Shown: positions 45,701-53,785 of the stretch, in pieces
How the letters are laid out: the number at the start of each line of letters is the position of its first letter
Position numbering within the stretch: the stretch's first letter is position 1
The notes under the pieces: generated by a model
The model's input: only the letters and a program-made list of their open reading frames with translations
Told to the model about the DNA's origin: nothing
The model's database searches: none
Made by a program: the position numbers and the translations under genes
Assembly: GCF_004917075.1 (NCBI RefSeq)
Contig: NZ_SSYB01000001.1
Span: forward strand, 851,478 to 915,477
Direction: 5' to 3'
DNA from: Geomonas edaphica
Lineage (GTDB): Bacteria > Desulfobacterota > Desulfuromonadia > Geobacterales > Geobacteraceae
Length of the DNA stretch: 64,000 nucleotides

Positions 45701-45755
45701 TCAGCGCTGCCGCGGCCGCCCCCCCCTGCAGAAACTCCCGTCGTGAAACTGCCAT
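42726..45755 (-). CDS. fdhA: Formate dehydrogenase catalytic subunit, selenocysteine-containing
   Basis: 1009 residues when the in-frame TGA at 45183-45185 is read as selenocysteine (residue 191, context HQARI-Sec-HSATVAGLA). The protein has a twin-arginine signal (SRREFLQGG), [4Fe-4S] cysteines C47, C50, C54 and C82, and the molybdopterin oxidoreductase and dinucleotide-binding domains. It oxidises formate to CO2, probably facing the periplasm. AAGGAGAG precedes the start at 45755. A SECIS-like hairpin follows the TGA. Without recoding, annotation would split it at 45183 into two pseudo-genes. Confidence 0.95.
45153..45171 (-). promoter_or_regulatory. Bacterial SECIS hairpin in fdhA
   Basis: A seven-pair stem AGTCGCC / GGCGGCT closes a GGTCT loop starting 19 bases after the TGA. 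The stem, the GGT in the loop and the distance match the bacterial SelB-binding SECIS rules. Confidence 0.8.
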
Positions 45756-45817
45756 GTTGAATCTCTCCTTTTTCCATGATAAACGTCGTGCCACCGTTTT
45801 ATAACTCCGCGTATACG

Positions 45818-45832
45818 GCAATTGCCATGCCA
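45818..45832 (-). promoter_or_regulatory. Sigma-54 promoter of the formate dehydrogenase operon
   Basis: TGGCATG, 4 bases, TTGC: correct -24/-12 spacing, one base off consensus (TGGCACG). It lies 63 bases before the fdhA start and faces the sigma-54 regulator gene. Confidence 0.75.
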
Positions 45833-45952
45833 GCGTGTTTACGTTCACCAGAAAAATAGTTGTGTACCGTAAACCTCCGAAATGATAATGTTGTCCGCGC
45901 CGCTCGGGAATCTCCAACAGGTTAACTTTAATTAACAATTGCGTCGTTTTGT

Positions 45953-45971
45953 CAAAATGTGTGACATTTTG
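45953..45971. promoter_or_regulatory. Perfect palindrome, candidate regulator binding site
   Basis: CAAAATGT-GTG-ACATTTTG, an 8-base perfect inverted repeat with 3-base spacer. It lies about 150 bases upstream of the inferred fdhA start of transcription, where sigma-54 activators usually bind, and 53 bases before the regulator start. Confidence 0.6.
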
Positions 45972-46023
45972 TCCAAGGCAAGAGTCGAGCAACGGCGCGG
46001 AAAAGATCGAGGCACGCCCCAAA

Positions 46024-47391
46024 ATGACACAGGAAAGAATTCTCATCTGCGACGACGAGGAAGGTATCCTCATCTACCTGAAGAAACTATTGCAGACCCA
46101 GGGGTACCTCGTGGAGACCTTTGGTGGTGGTGCGCAGCTCCTGCGCCGGCTGCGCGAGGGGGACCCAACCGACGCCGACCTCATCCTGCAGGACGTGAGG
46201 ATGCCCGACATGGACGGCATCACCGTGCTGCAGGAGGTGAAGAAACTGAGGGCGTCGCTGCCGGTCATCATCATGACCGCCTTCGGCACCATCGACGCCG
46301 CGGTCGAGGCGATCAAGCTCGGTGCCTATGACTACGTCACCAAGCCCTTCCCGAAGGAAAAGATCCTGAGCGTTTTGAAAAACGCCCTCGAGAAAGAGCA
46401 GCTGCTGCAGGAAAACCGGGCCCTCAAGTCCGAGCTCGGCAAGCCGATCCTGCAGGACGCGATCATCTTCAGAAGCGCCGTGTTCCAGGAGACCTACGAC
46501 CTCACCCTCCAGGTGGCCGCAAGCGAGGCGAACATCCTCGTGCTTGGCGAGTCCGGGACCGGCAAGGAGCTGATCGCCGGGGCCATCCACTACAACAGCA
46601 CCCGGCGCGAGCGCCGCTTCCTGTCCATCAACTGCGCGGCGCTTACCGAGACCCTCTTGGAAAGCCAGCTCTTCGGTCACGTGCGCGGCGCCTTCACCGG
46701 TGCCATCACGCACCAGAAGGGGCTTTTGGAGGAGGCCGACGGGGGGACGCTCTTCATGGACGAGATCGGCGACATGAGCCTCCCGATCCAGGCGAAGCTT
46801 TTGCGCGTGATCCAGGAGCGCGACTTCATCCCGGTGGGGGCGACGCGGGCGAAAAGCGCCGACATCCGGTTCGTGGCCGCGACCAACAAGGACCTCGAGG
46901 AGGAGGTGCGCGCGGGCCGCTTCCGTGAGGACCTTTACTACCGCCTGAACGTGATCAACATCCCCCTACCACCGCTTCGCGAGAGAAAGGACGACATCGA
47001 ACCGCTCGCCGAGCACTTCTTGAAGAAGTACAGCGTTAAGATGAAGAAAGAGGTCACCGGTGTCACCCCCGAGGCGCTCATGCTGCTATGCGGCTACAAC
47101 TGGCCCGGGAACATCCGCGAGCTCGAGAATGTCATGGAGCGCGCCGTGATCCTCGCGAGAACACCGCTTGTGACCCCGAAGGAGCTTCCCATCTGGCGCA
47201 AGACCCCGCAAAAGGCGGAGGCGCAGGTCCAGCCGCAGCTCGTCTCCCTTGAGAACATGGAGAAAGCGCACATCGAGCGGACCCTACTTGGCACCGGCTA
47301 CCACAAGAGCAGATCGGCAGAGATCCTCGGCATTTCCAGAAAAACCCTGGACCGCAAGATAGCGGAATACGGCATCGCCATCCCCTCATGA
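46024..47391 (+). CDS. NtrC-family sigma-54-dependent response regulator (pair 2)
   Basis: 455 residues from the ATG at 46024; the in-frame ATG at 45949 would put the palindrome inside the gene. The receiver has Asp57 (LILQDVRMPD), the AAA+ domain GESGTGKEL, GAFTGA near residue 222 and GTLFMDEIGDM, and the C-terminal Fis-type HTH YHKSRSAEILGISRKTLDRK. It is divergent from fdhA, which has a sigma-54 type promoter, so fdh control is the likely job. It overlaps the kinase gene as ATGA. It closely resembles the regulator at 17451. Confidence 0.93.
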   Translation: MTQERILICDDEEGILIYLKKLLQTQGYLVETFGGGAQLLRRLREGDPTDADLILQDVRMPDMDGITVLQEVKKLRASLPVIIMTAFGTIDAAVEAIKLGAYDYVTKPFPKEKILSVLKNALEKEQLLQENRALKSELGKPILQDAIIFRSAVFQETYDLTLQVAASEANILVLGESGTGKELIAGAIHYNSTRRERRFLSINCAALTETLLESQLFGHVRGAFTGAITHQKGLLEEADGGTLFMDEIGDMSLPIQAKLLRVIQERDFIPVGATRAKSADIRFVAATNKDLEEEVRAGRFREDLYYRLNVINIPLPPLRERKDDIEPLAEHFLKKYSVKMKKEVTGVTPEALMLLCGYNWPGNIRELENVMERAVILARTPLVTPKELPIWRKTPQKAEAQVQPQLVSLENMEKAHIERTLLGTGYHKSRSAEILGISRKTLDRKIAEYGIAIPS

Positions 47392-49376
47392 ACTTCCCAA
47401 GGCTCCGCTTTCCCATCAAGACAAAGCTCACCGTCGCCACGCTGATCCCGCTGGCGATCGCCATCCTCATCTGCTGGATGGCAGGCGTCTTCATCCTGAG
47501 CGCCAAGGTGGCAGCCCAGGCGCAGGAGAAGGTCCGCTACGACCTCTCCGTCGCGCGCGAGGCGTACCTGAACGAGTTGACACGCCTCTACGACGCGGTG
47601 AAGCTCTCCGCCTCCTTCGGCCGCACAGGTGAAACGGTGGCCGCGGGCGACCTGCGCGCCCTCGAGGCGACCCTGGCGCCGGTACGAAAAAGCGAGCACT
47701 TAGACATCCTTGCCGCGGTCGACGCCTCGGGCAAGGTGATCTTCCGCGCCAACAACACGCGCCAGTTCGGCGACGACAAGCTGCGCAACCAGTTCGTGGC
47801 GCGCGCCCTCAAGGGTGAGCTCGTCAGCGGCACCACCATCATACCGACCTCCGAGCTCATGCTCGAGGGGGAGGCGCTGGTGCGGCAGGCGCACGTCCAG
47901 GTGGCCGGGACCAAGGCGGACCCATCCCCCCCGGCACCCTTAAACGGCGCCATGTTCCTCTTCACCGCCGCCCCGGTGCGGGACCAGGCCGGCAACGTGC
48001 TCGGCGCGCTTTACGGCGGCGTGATGCTGAACAACAACCGAAAGCTTGTAGACAAGATCAAGGCGGTGGTCTACGAAGGGGCGAAATCAAACGGCAGGGA
48101 CGTGGGGAACGCCACCATCTTCCAGGGTGGGGTGAGGATCGCCACCAACGTCCCCAATTCGGACGGCCGCCGCGCCACCGGGACCAAGCTCTCCGCCCCG
48201 GTTTACGAGCGAGTCCTTTTGAAAGGGGCCAAATGGGTGGGGAGGGCGTTCGTCGTCAACGACTGGTACCTGACCGCCTACGAGCCGATCCTGTCGCTGC
48301 AGGGGGTCCCGATCGGCGCCCTCTACGTCGGCATGCTCGAGAGCCACTATTCCGCGGTGAAGACCGACATGGCGGTGCTCTTGAGCTTCGTCCTCCTGCT
48401 GAGCGGTCTGACCGGCGTCTCCATGTCGGCTTTTCTCGGCAAGAAGCTCGCCCAGCCGATCAAGGAGCTCGAGCTGCTCACCCGGCGCGTGGCCGCAGGT
48501 GAGCGGGACGTGAAGAGCAGCATCGACTCCCGTGATGAGATCGGCGACCTGGCCGAACGCTTCAACGACATGAGCCGCTCCCTTGGCGAGCGCGAGAACA
48601 GCATCATCGAGTTGAACCGCAACCTCGAGGAAAAGGTGCAGCAAAGGACCGCTGAACTGGAGGATAAGAACCGGTTACTCGTGCAGACGCGTGAGGAGCT
48701 TCTGCGCGTCGAGAAGCTCGCCGCGATCGGCGAGTTGGCAGCCGGCGTCGCCCACGAGATCAACAACCCGATGGCGATCATCCGTGGCAACACGGAACTT
48801 TTGCAGCTCACCATCGACGAGGGAGCCCCGAACCGCGAGGAGGTGGACACCATCTTCCAGCAGGTGAAGAGAGTCGAGCGCATCGTTTCGAACCTGTTGA
48901 AGTTCGCGAGGCGCGAACAGATGGAGCACGGCAGCGTACGGTTGAACGAGCTTCTGCACGAGATCGTGGGGCAGATCGGGCACCAGGTTTCCCTTGAGAA
49001 GATAGAGGTGATCGAGCTTTACGCGGAGGATATGGCCGTCGTGGAAGGCGATGGCGACCAGTTGCGGCAGGTCTTCACCAACCTGATTCTGAACGCAGTC
49101 CAGGCGATGCCGCAGGGGGGAGTGCTCGGCATCAGGAGCGCGCCGGTTGGGAGTGGGGATCACTACGAGGTGAAGATATCCGATACCGGAGTCGGCATCG
49201 CACTGGAGAATCTGAGGCAGGTATTCAACCCCTTTTACACCACCAAGTCGAACGGGACCGGGCTGGGGCTGTCGGTGAGTTACGGCATCATCAGGGAGCA
49301 TGGCGGCTGCATCGACGTGGAGAGCATCCCCGGTCAGGGGAGCAGTTTCACCGTGCTGCTCCCCTGCGAACGCTAA
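47388..49376 (+). CDS. Cache-HAMP sensor histidine kinase (pair 2)
   Basis: 662 residues with the same layout as the kinase at 18827. Membrane helices are at about 15-37 and 328-350 around a Cache-type periplasmic sensor (NVLGALYGGVMLNNN, FVVNDWYLTAYEPI). HAMP follows, then HisKA with His456 (AGVAHEINNP) and HATPase with NLILNAVQAM and GTGLGLSVSYGII. It probably senses formate or a related small acid outside the cell and activates the adjacent regulator; the ligand is an inference from location. Confidence 0.92.
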   Translation: MNFPRLRFPIKTKLTVATLIPLAIAILICWMAGVFILSAKVAAQAQEKVRYDLSVAREAYLNELTRLYDAVKLSASFGRTGETVAAGDLRALEATLAPVRKSEHLDILAAVDASGKVIFRANNTRQFGDDKLRNQFVARALKGELVSGTTIIPTSELMLEGEALVRQAHVQVAGTKADPSPPAPLNGAMFLFTAAPVRDQAGNVLGALYGGVMLNNNRKLVDKIKAVVYEGAKSNGRDVGNATIFQGGVRIATNVPNSDGRRATGTKLSAPVYERVLLKGAKWVGRAFVVNDWYLTAYEPILSLQGVPIGALYVGMLESHYSAVKTDMAVLLSFVLLLSGLTGVSMSAFLGKKLAQPIKELELLTRRVAAGERDVKSSIDSRDEIGDLAERFNDMSRSLGERENSIIELNRNLEEKVQQRTAELEDKNRLLVQTREELLRVEKLAAIGELAAGVAHEINNPMAIIRGNTELLQLTIDEGAPNREEVDTIFQQVKRVERIVSNLLKFARREQMEHGSVRLNELLHEIVGQIGHQVSLEKIEVIELYAEDMAVVEGDGDQLRQVFTNLILNAVQAMPQGGVLGIRSAPVGSGDHYEVKISDTGVGIALENLRQVFNPFYTTKSNGTGLGLSVSYGIIREHGGCIDVESIPGQGSSFTVLLPCER

Positions 49377-49401
49377 CCCCGCCCCCCGCACCTTAAAGCA
49401 A

Positions 49402-49446
49402 AGAAGGGCCGTCGACGCAACGCGCGCCGAGGCCCTTCTCTTTTTC
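49402..49446. terminator. Terminator between kinase and MOSC genes
   Basis: AGAAGGGCC / GGCCCTTCT stem followed by CTCTTTTTC, 25 bases after the kinase stop. Confidence 0.8.
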
Positions 49447-49522
49447 AATTAAGTGCAGCGTGCACAAGCTCCATAAGGTCGACCGGGTCCATGTGGTCCA
49501 CAAGAAGCAAGCACGCCGGTCT

Positions 49523-49957
49523 TTAGCTGCCGGTAGTTACCCGGTCCCCCGGTCTCACCACCCCGCCCTTCAGCACCCTGGCGAAGATCCCCTCCTTGGG
49601 CATGACGCAGTCTCCGGCCTGGTAGTAGATGGCGCAGCGGGTGTGACATTCCTTGCCGATCTGGGTCACCTCGAGAAGCGTCTCCCCGAGTTCGATCTTC
49701 GCACCGATCGGGAGGCTCACGAGGTCCACCCCCTCGGTGGTGATGTTCTCGGCGAAATCCCCCTCCTTCACGTCCAGCCCGAGCGCCTGCATCTTGGCGA
49801 TGCTCTCCTGGGCCAGGAGGCTGATCTGGCGGTGCCAGTCGCCGGCGTGACCGTCCCCCACGATGCCGTGCTCCTCGCGCAGGGTGACCTCGGGTACCGG
49901 GGTCTTCCTCTCCCCTTTGTTGGTGCTGATGTTAACCGCGACAACCTTTCCGATCAT
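49523..49957 (-). CDS. MOSC domain protein
   Basis: 144 residues, essentially one MOSC domain: VAVNISTNKGERKTPV, HGIVGDGHAGDWHRQISLLAQES, EGDFAENITTEG and IGKECHTRCAIYYQ with the conserved cysteine. MOSC proteins bind molybdenum cofactor and handle sulfur. It lies 15 bases after moaA on the same strand and belongs to the molybdopterin island. Confidence 0.9.
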   Translation of the reverse strand: MIGKVVAVNISTNKGERKTPVPEVTLREEHGIVGDGHAGDWHRQISLLAQESIAKMQALGLDVKEGDFAENITTEGVDLVSLPIGAKIELGETLLEVTQIGKECHTRCAIYYQAGDCVMPKEGIFARVLKGGVVRPGDRVTTGS

Positions 49958-49972
49958 GTTATCTCCTTGTGG

Positions 49973-50953
49973 CTAGCCCCCGACACGGGACATGGCAAAT
50001 GGTTTCGTTTCGACACCCTCGTCGGTCACCTCGTGGCGCCCCGGCTTCGCCGCGACGATGCGCTGGATCTCCTGGCGCAAAAGCTCGGGGTCACCCGTGG
50101 CAAGTACCGGCTTCAGATCCACGCCGGAGCCGGAGAAAAGGCATCCCTTGGCAACCCCGGCGGCGGTCACCCGCAGCCGGTTGCACCCCTCGCAGAAGTG
50201 CCCGGTCATGGCGGTGATGATCCCCAGGGAACCGGGCGCCCCCTTGATCCGGAAGTTCCTGGCGGGGCCGGAGCGTTCGGTGCTCCCACCCTCCTCGATG
50301 GTGTACCTCTGCGCGATGCGATCCCTTATCTCGGCGCCGGGGACGGTAAGGTCGCGCCAATCGGCGTCGCCGCAGGTGGGCATGTACTCGATGAAACGGA
50401 CCGCGTAGGGGCGCTTCAGGGTCAGCTCGGCGAAGTCGAGAATCTCGTCGTCGTTCACCCCGCGCATCACCACCACGTTGATCTTGTGCGGCGGGAAGCC
50501 GACCCGCTCCGCCTCATCGATCCCGTCCAGTACGCGCTGCAGCTCGCCGCCGCGGGTGATCGCCGCGAAGGTCTCGGGTTTTAGCGAGTCGAGGCTGATG
50601 TTCAGGCGCTGCACCCCGGCGTCCTTGAGCCCCTGTGCCATCTCCTTCAAAAGAAGGCCGTTCGTGGTGAGCACGAGTTCCTTGAGCCCCGGGAGGGCGG
50701 CTATGCGCGCAAGGAAGTCGAGGATCCCTTTTCGGACCAGCGGCTCGCCGCCGGTCACCCGGATCTTCTCGATCCCGGCGGCGACCGCCTCGGCCGAGAT
50801 GCGGAGCAGATCCTCGTAGGAGAGCACATCGCAGTGGCCGAGCTTCTCCACCCCCTCTTCGGGCATGCAGTAGCTGCAGCGCAGGTTGCAGCGGTCCGTC
50901 ACAGAAAGACGCAGGTAGTTGATGCGCCTGCCGTAGGTATCGATGAGCGACAT
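49973..50953 (-). CDS. moaA: GTP 3',8-cyclase MoaA
   Basis: 326 residues from the ATG at 50953 (AAGGGA upstream); the much longer open frame has no family features before it. Radical SAM cysteines C22, C26 and C29 (CNLRCSYC) are followed by VTGGEPLVRK. The second cluster CEGCNRLRVTAAG and the terminal Gly-Gly are present. It converts GTP to the cyclic intermediate in the first step of molybdopterin synthesis. It is divergent from moeA. Confidence 0.95.
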   Translation of the reverse strand: MSLIDTYGRRINYLRLSVTDRCNLRCSYCMPEEGVEKLGHCDVLSYEDLLRISAEAVAAGIEKIRVTGGEPLVRKGILDFLARIAALPGLKELVLTTNGLLLKEMAQGLKDAGVQRLNISLDSLKPETFAAITRGGELQRVLDGIDEAERVGFPPHKINVVVMRGVNDDEILDFAELTLKRPYAVRFIEYMPTCGDADWRDLTVPGAEIRDRIAQRYTIEEGGSTERSGPARNFRIKGAPGSLGIITAMTGHFCEGCNRLRVTAAGVAKGCLFSGSGVDLKPVLATGDPELLRQEIQRIVAAKPGRHEVTDEGVETKPFAMSRVGG

Positions 50954-51289
50954 ATTTTCCCTTGATGCTTTGGCTGTTTGCGCAACGTCCCGGACACGGG
51001 GCCCCGGTGCAACATCGGGTCCGCCCCGTGCAAATGCGGGGACACGTTCAAAACCATACTCTGTTTGTCGAACGGAAATCAACCCATTTAATGAGGGATA
51101 AGCCCCACCAGTAAAAAGGGCGTGAAAAAGTATACAGACATACCGACGCCTTGAGTATCGTGCAGAAAAGCATGCGAGGATATGCACTTACCACCCTCCG
51201 CCGCGCAGCCAGCCATACCATGGAGACGGACGCTTAAGGCAAAATAATTGTTTATTTTCCTGGGAATATGCTATGGAAACCAGAATAAG
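50954..51289. other. Intergenic region between moaA and the riboswitch
   Basis: About 335 bases with no gene. A frame on the minus strand joins moaA but carries no recognised domain. The AT-rich patch near 51240-51275 (AAAATAATTGTTTATTTTCC) probably holds the moeA operon promoter. Confidence 0.4.
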
Positions 51290-51295
51290 CAGATC

Positions 51296-51460
51296 TGTCT
51301 CCGAGCCACGGTCGTCTAAAGGGAGCTTCCCCACGGTGCCGCGGCCGACGGGTGTTGCCGGAAACGGCACCGCCTCCCTTATGGAAAGGAGAAAGCCACC
51401 GCTTGCGCGCAGGGGGGCCCTTTCCTTTCATGGGAATCGGGCCTTTTTTTCTTTATCAAT
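51296..51460 (+). promoter_or_regulatory. Molybdenum-cofactor (Moco RNA type) riboswitch with terminator
   Basis: The leader of moeA carries CTCCGAGCCACGG (51298), a GNRA hairpin GTTGCCGGAAACGGCACC with CGCCTCCC after it, and GGAAAGGAGAAAGCC (51383). This order matches the Moco/Tuco riboswitch core. A GGCCC / GGGCC hairpin with a seven-T run (51417-51451) follows and can act as the expression platform. The placement before moeA-moaC-mogA fits feedback by the cofactor. Confidence 0.78.
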
Positions 51461-51475
51461 CATGACGAGGTAACG

Positions 51476-52687
51476 ATGACAAACTACGAGCAGGCCAGAC
51501 GGATGGTCGTTGACCATGTCACACCGGCCGGGGTGGAAAAGGTCCTTCTTCTCGAGGCCGCCGGGCGCGTTCTTGCCGAGGATTACGTCGCCCCGAAGGA
51601 CATGCCGCGCTGGGACAACTCCGCCATGGACGGGTTCGCGGTAAGAAGCGCGGACTGCGCCATCGGCACCGTACTCAAGGTGACCGATTACATCCCCGCC
51701 GGCGTAAGCTCAGACGAGGCGATTGCACCCGGCTGTGCCGCGAGGATCATGACCGGAGCCCCGATCCCCCCCGGTGCCGACGCCGTGGTGCCCATCGAGG
51801 AGACCGAGGCGACCGCTGAGTCGGTCAAGCTGCTGCAGAAGGTTAAAAAACACGACCATATCCGCTTCAAGGGTGAGGATGTCGCAAGCGGTGACACCGT
51901 CATCACGAAAGGGACGCTGATAGGTCCGCCACAGGTGAGCCTTCTCGCGTCGTTCTCCGCGGTGCTCGTCCCGGTGTACCGCAGGGTGCGTGTCGCCATC
52001 CTCTCCACCGGCGACGAACTCGTCGACGTCGGCACCGAACCGACCGCGAGCCAGATCGTGAACAGCAACACCCTCGCGCTCGCCACCGCGATCAAGCTCT
52101 GCGGCGCTGAGCCCGTGATCTTGGGAATCGCGCGTGACGACCGGGAGAGCCACCGGGCGCTTCTTGCCGAGGGGCTGAAGGCGGACGTCCTGATCACCTC
52201 CGCCGGTGTCTCTGCGGGCGATAGGGATCTCGTGCGCGAGGTCTCAGCCGAGCTCGGCGTGGAGGAGAAGTTCTGGAAGCCGGGCATCAAGCCGGGCGGC
52301 CCGACCGCCTTCGGCATGAAGGGTAGCGTTCCGGTATTCTCGCTTCCCGGCAACCCGGTTTCCACCATGATCACCTTCGAAGAGTTCGCCCGCCCTGCCC
52401 TTTTGCGGATGATGGGACACGAGAAGGTATTCCGGCGCACCGTAAGCGGCGTGCTCAAGGAGGGTGCCCGCAAGAAGGCAGGGAAGCTTAACTTCCTGCG
52501 CGTGCACGTGACCCTGGAAAACGGCCACTACGTGGCCAGCACCTCCGGGGACCAGAACACCGGCATATTGAAGACCATGCTGCGCTGCAACGCCCTCGCC
52601 CTGCTTCCCTCCGATCGGACCGAATTTGCCGCCGGCGAGGAAGTGGACCTGCATCTGCTCGACCCGACCCTGGAACTGGAGGTATAG
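51476..52687 (+). CDS. moeA: Molybdopterin molybdotransferase MoeA
   Basis: 403 residues, normal length. Motifs are PRWDNSAMDGFAVRS, RIMTGAPIPPGADAVVPIE, ILSTGDELVD and SLPGNPVSTMITFEEF. It inserts molybdate (or tungstate) into adenylylated molybdopterin. GAGGTAACG precedes the start. It opens the three-gene operon moeA-moaC-mogA controlled by the upstream riboswitch. Confidence 0.95.
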   Translation: MTNYEQARRMVVDHVTPAGVEKVLLLEAAGRVLAEDYVAPKDMPRWDNSAMDGFAVRSADCAIGTVLKVTDYIPAGVSSDEAIAPGCAARIMTGAPIPPGADAVVPIEETEATAESVKLLQKVKKHDHIRFKGEDVASGDTVITKGTLIGPPQVSLLASFSAVLVPVYRRVRVAILSTGDELVDVGTEPTASQIVNSNTLALATAIKLCGAEPVILGIARDDRESHRALLAEGLKADVLITSAGVSAGDRDLVREVSAELGVEEKFWKPGIKPGGPTAFGMKGSVPVFSLPGNPVSTMITFEEFARPALLRMMGHEKVFRRTVSGVLKEGARKKAGKLNFLRVHVTLENGHYVASTSGDQNTGILKTMLRCNALALLPSDRTEFAAGEEVDLHLLDPTLELEV

Positions 52688-52688
52688 C

Positions 52689-53165
52689 ATGTCATTCAAC
52701 CATTTCGACGCCAGAGGCAACGCCATCATGGTGGACGTGAGCCAGAAGACCCCGACCATGCGCACCGCGGTAGCGGGCGCCATATTGACCCTAAAGCCCG
52801 AGACGGTGCAGTCGATCGTCTCCGGCAGGATGGCTAAGGGTGACGTTCTGGGGGTCGCGCGGCTCTCGGGCATCGCCGGAGCCAAGAAGACCCCGGACCT
52901 TATCCCCCTTTCCCACCCGCTTGCCATCCACCACGTGGCCATAGAGTTCGAGGTGAACGAGACCGAGGGGACCATAGGCGTCATGGCGACGGTGCGCGCC
53001 TTCGAGCGGACCGGCGTAGAAATGGAGGCGATGACCGCGGCCACGATCGCCGCTCTCACCGTGTACGACATGTGCAAGGGGAGCGACAAGGGGATCGTCA
53101 TCTCCGACGTGAAGCTGCACTATAAGGAAGGCGGCAAGAGCGGCGTCTACAAGCGCGAGGCGTAG
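52689..53165 (+). CDS. moaC: Cyclic pyranopterin monophosphate synthase MoaC
   Basis: 158 residues starting 1 base after the moeA stop. Conserved blocks are VDVSQKTPTMRTAVA, LIPLSHPLAIHHV, and TGVEMEAMTAATIAALTVYDMCKG with KGIVISDVKL. It works with MoaA to make cyclic pyranopterin monophosphate. Its tight spacing implies co-translation with moeA. Confidence 0.95.
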   Translation: MSFNHFDARGNAIMVDVSQKTPTMRTAVAGAILTLKPETVQSIVSGRMAKGDVLGVARLSGIAGAKKTPDLIPLSHPLAIHHVAIEFEVNETEGTIGVMATVRAFERTGVEMEAMTAATIAALTVYDMCKGSDKGIVISDVKLHYKEGGKSGVYKREA

Positions 53166-53197
53166 CCGGCCGGGCCAGAAAAAGGAGAATCAGCAGC

Positions 53198-53695
53198 ATG
53201 AAAGCAGCCATCCTCACCCTCAGCGATCGCTGTTCTACCGGGGAGCGCGCCGACGGCAGCGGCCCGGCATTGAAGAGCTGGCTCGAAGAGCGCGGCGTCA
53301 GCGTCACCTGCACCGAAGTGATCCCGGACGAGGCCGCCCTCATCTCGGAGAAGCTCGTTGAGTGGTCCGACAGCGGCGCTTACGACTTGATCCTCACTAC
53401 CGGCGGGACCGGCGTCTCCCCGCGCGACGTCACCCCGGAGGCGACCGAACGTGTGGTGGACCGCCTCCTCCCGGGCTTTGGCGAGGTCATGCGCATGGAA
53501 AGCCTCAAGAAGACCCCGCACGCCATCATCTCCCGTGCCGTCGCCGGCATCAGGAAAAACACCCTGATAATCAACCTTCCCGGAAGCCCCAAGGGCGCCA
53601 CCGAGAACATCAGCTTCGTCTGGGCCGCGGTGCCGCACGCGGTTGCCAAGCTGCAGGGTGACCCGGAGGAATGCGGCACTCCCATGCCTGGCTAG
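53198..53695 (+). CDS. mogA: Molybdopterin adenylyltransferase MogA
   Basis: 165 residues. AILTLSDRCSTGERADGSGP, LILTTGGTGVSPRDVTPEAT and LIINLPGSPKG are the MogA/MoaB signatures. It adenylylates molybdopterin before MoeA inserts metal. AAAGGAG precedes the start. It is third in the riboswitch-led operon. MoaB is a close alternative name. Confidence 0.92.
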   Translation: MKAAILTLSDRCSTGERADGSGPALKSWLEERGVSVTCTEVIPDEAALISEKLVEWSDSGAYDLILTTGGTGVSPRDVTPEATERVVDRLLPGFGEVMRMESLKKTPHAIISRAVAGIRKNTLIINLPGSPKGATENISFVWAAVPHAVAKLQGDPEECGTPMPG

Positions 53696-53716
53696 CCCCG
53701 CAATCGGGCTTTTCTG

Positions 53717-53745
53717 TTGACCGATCCCTCACGCTGGGTTATATA
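53717..53745 (+). promoter_or_regulatory. Sigma-70 promoter of pta
   Basis: TTGACC, 17 bases, TATATA, about 40 bases before the start of pta. Both boxes are close to consensus. Confidence 0.65.
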
Positions 53746-53785
53746 TCCTAACACGGTTTTATAATACACTTACGGAGGGGAAAAC

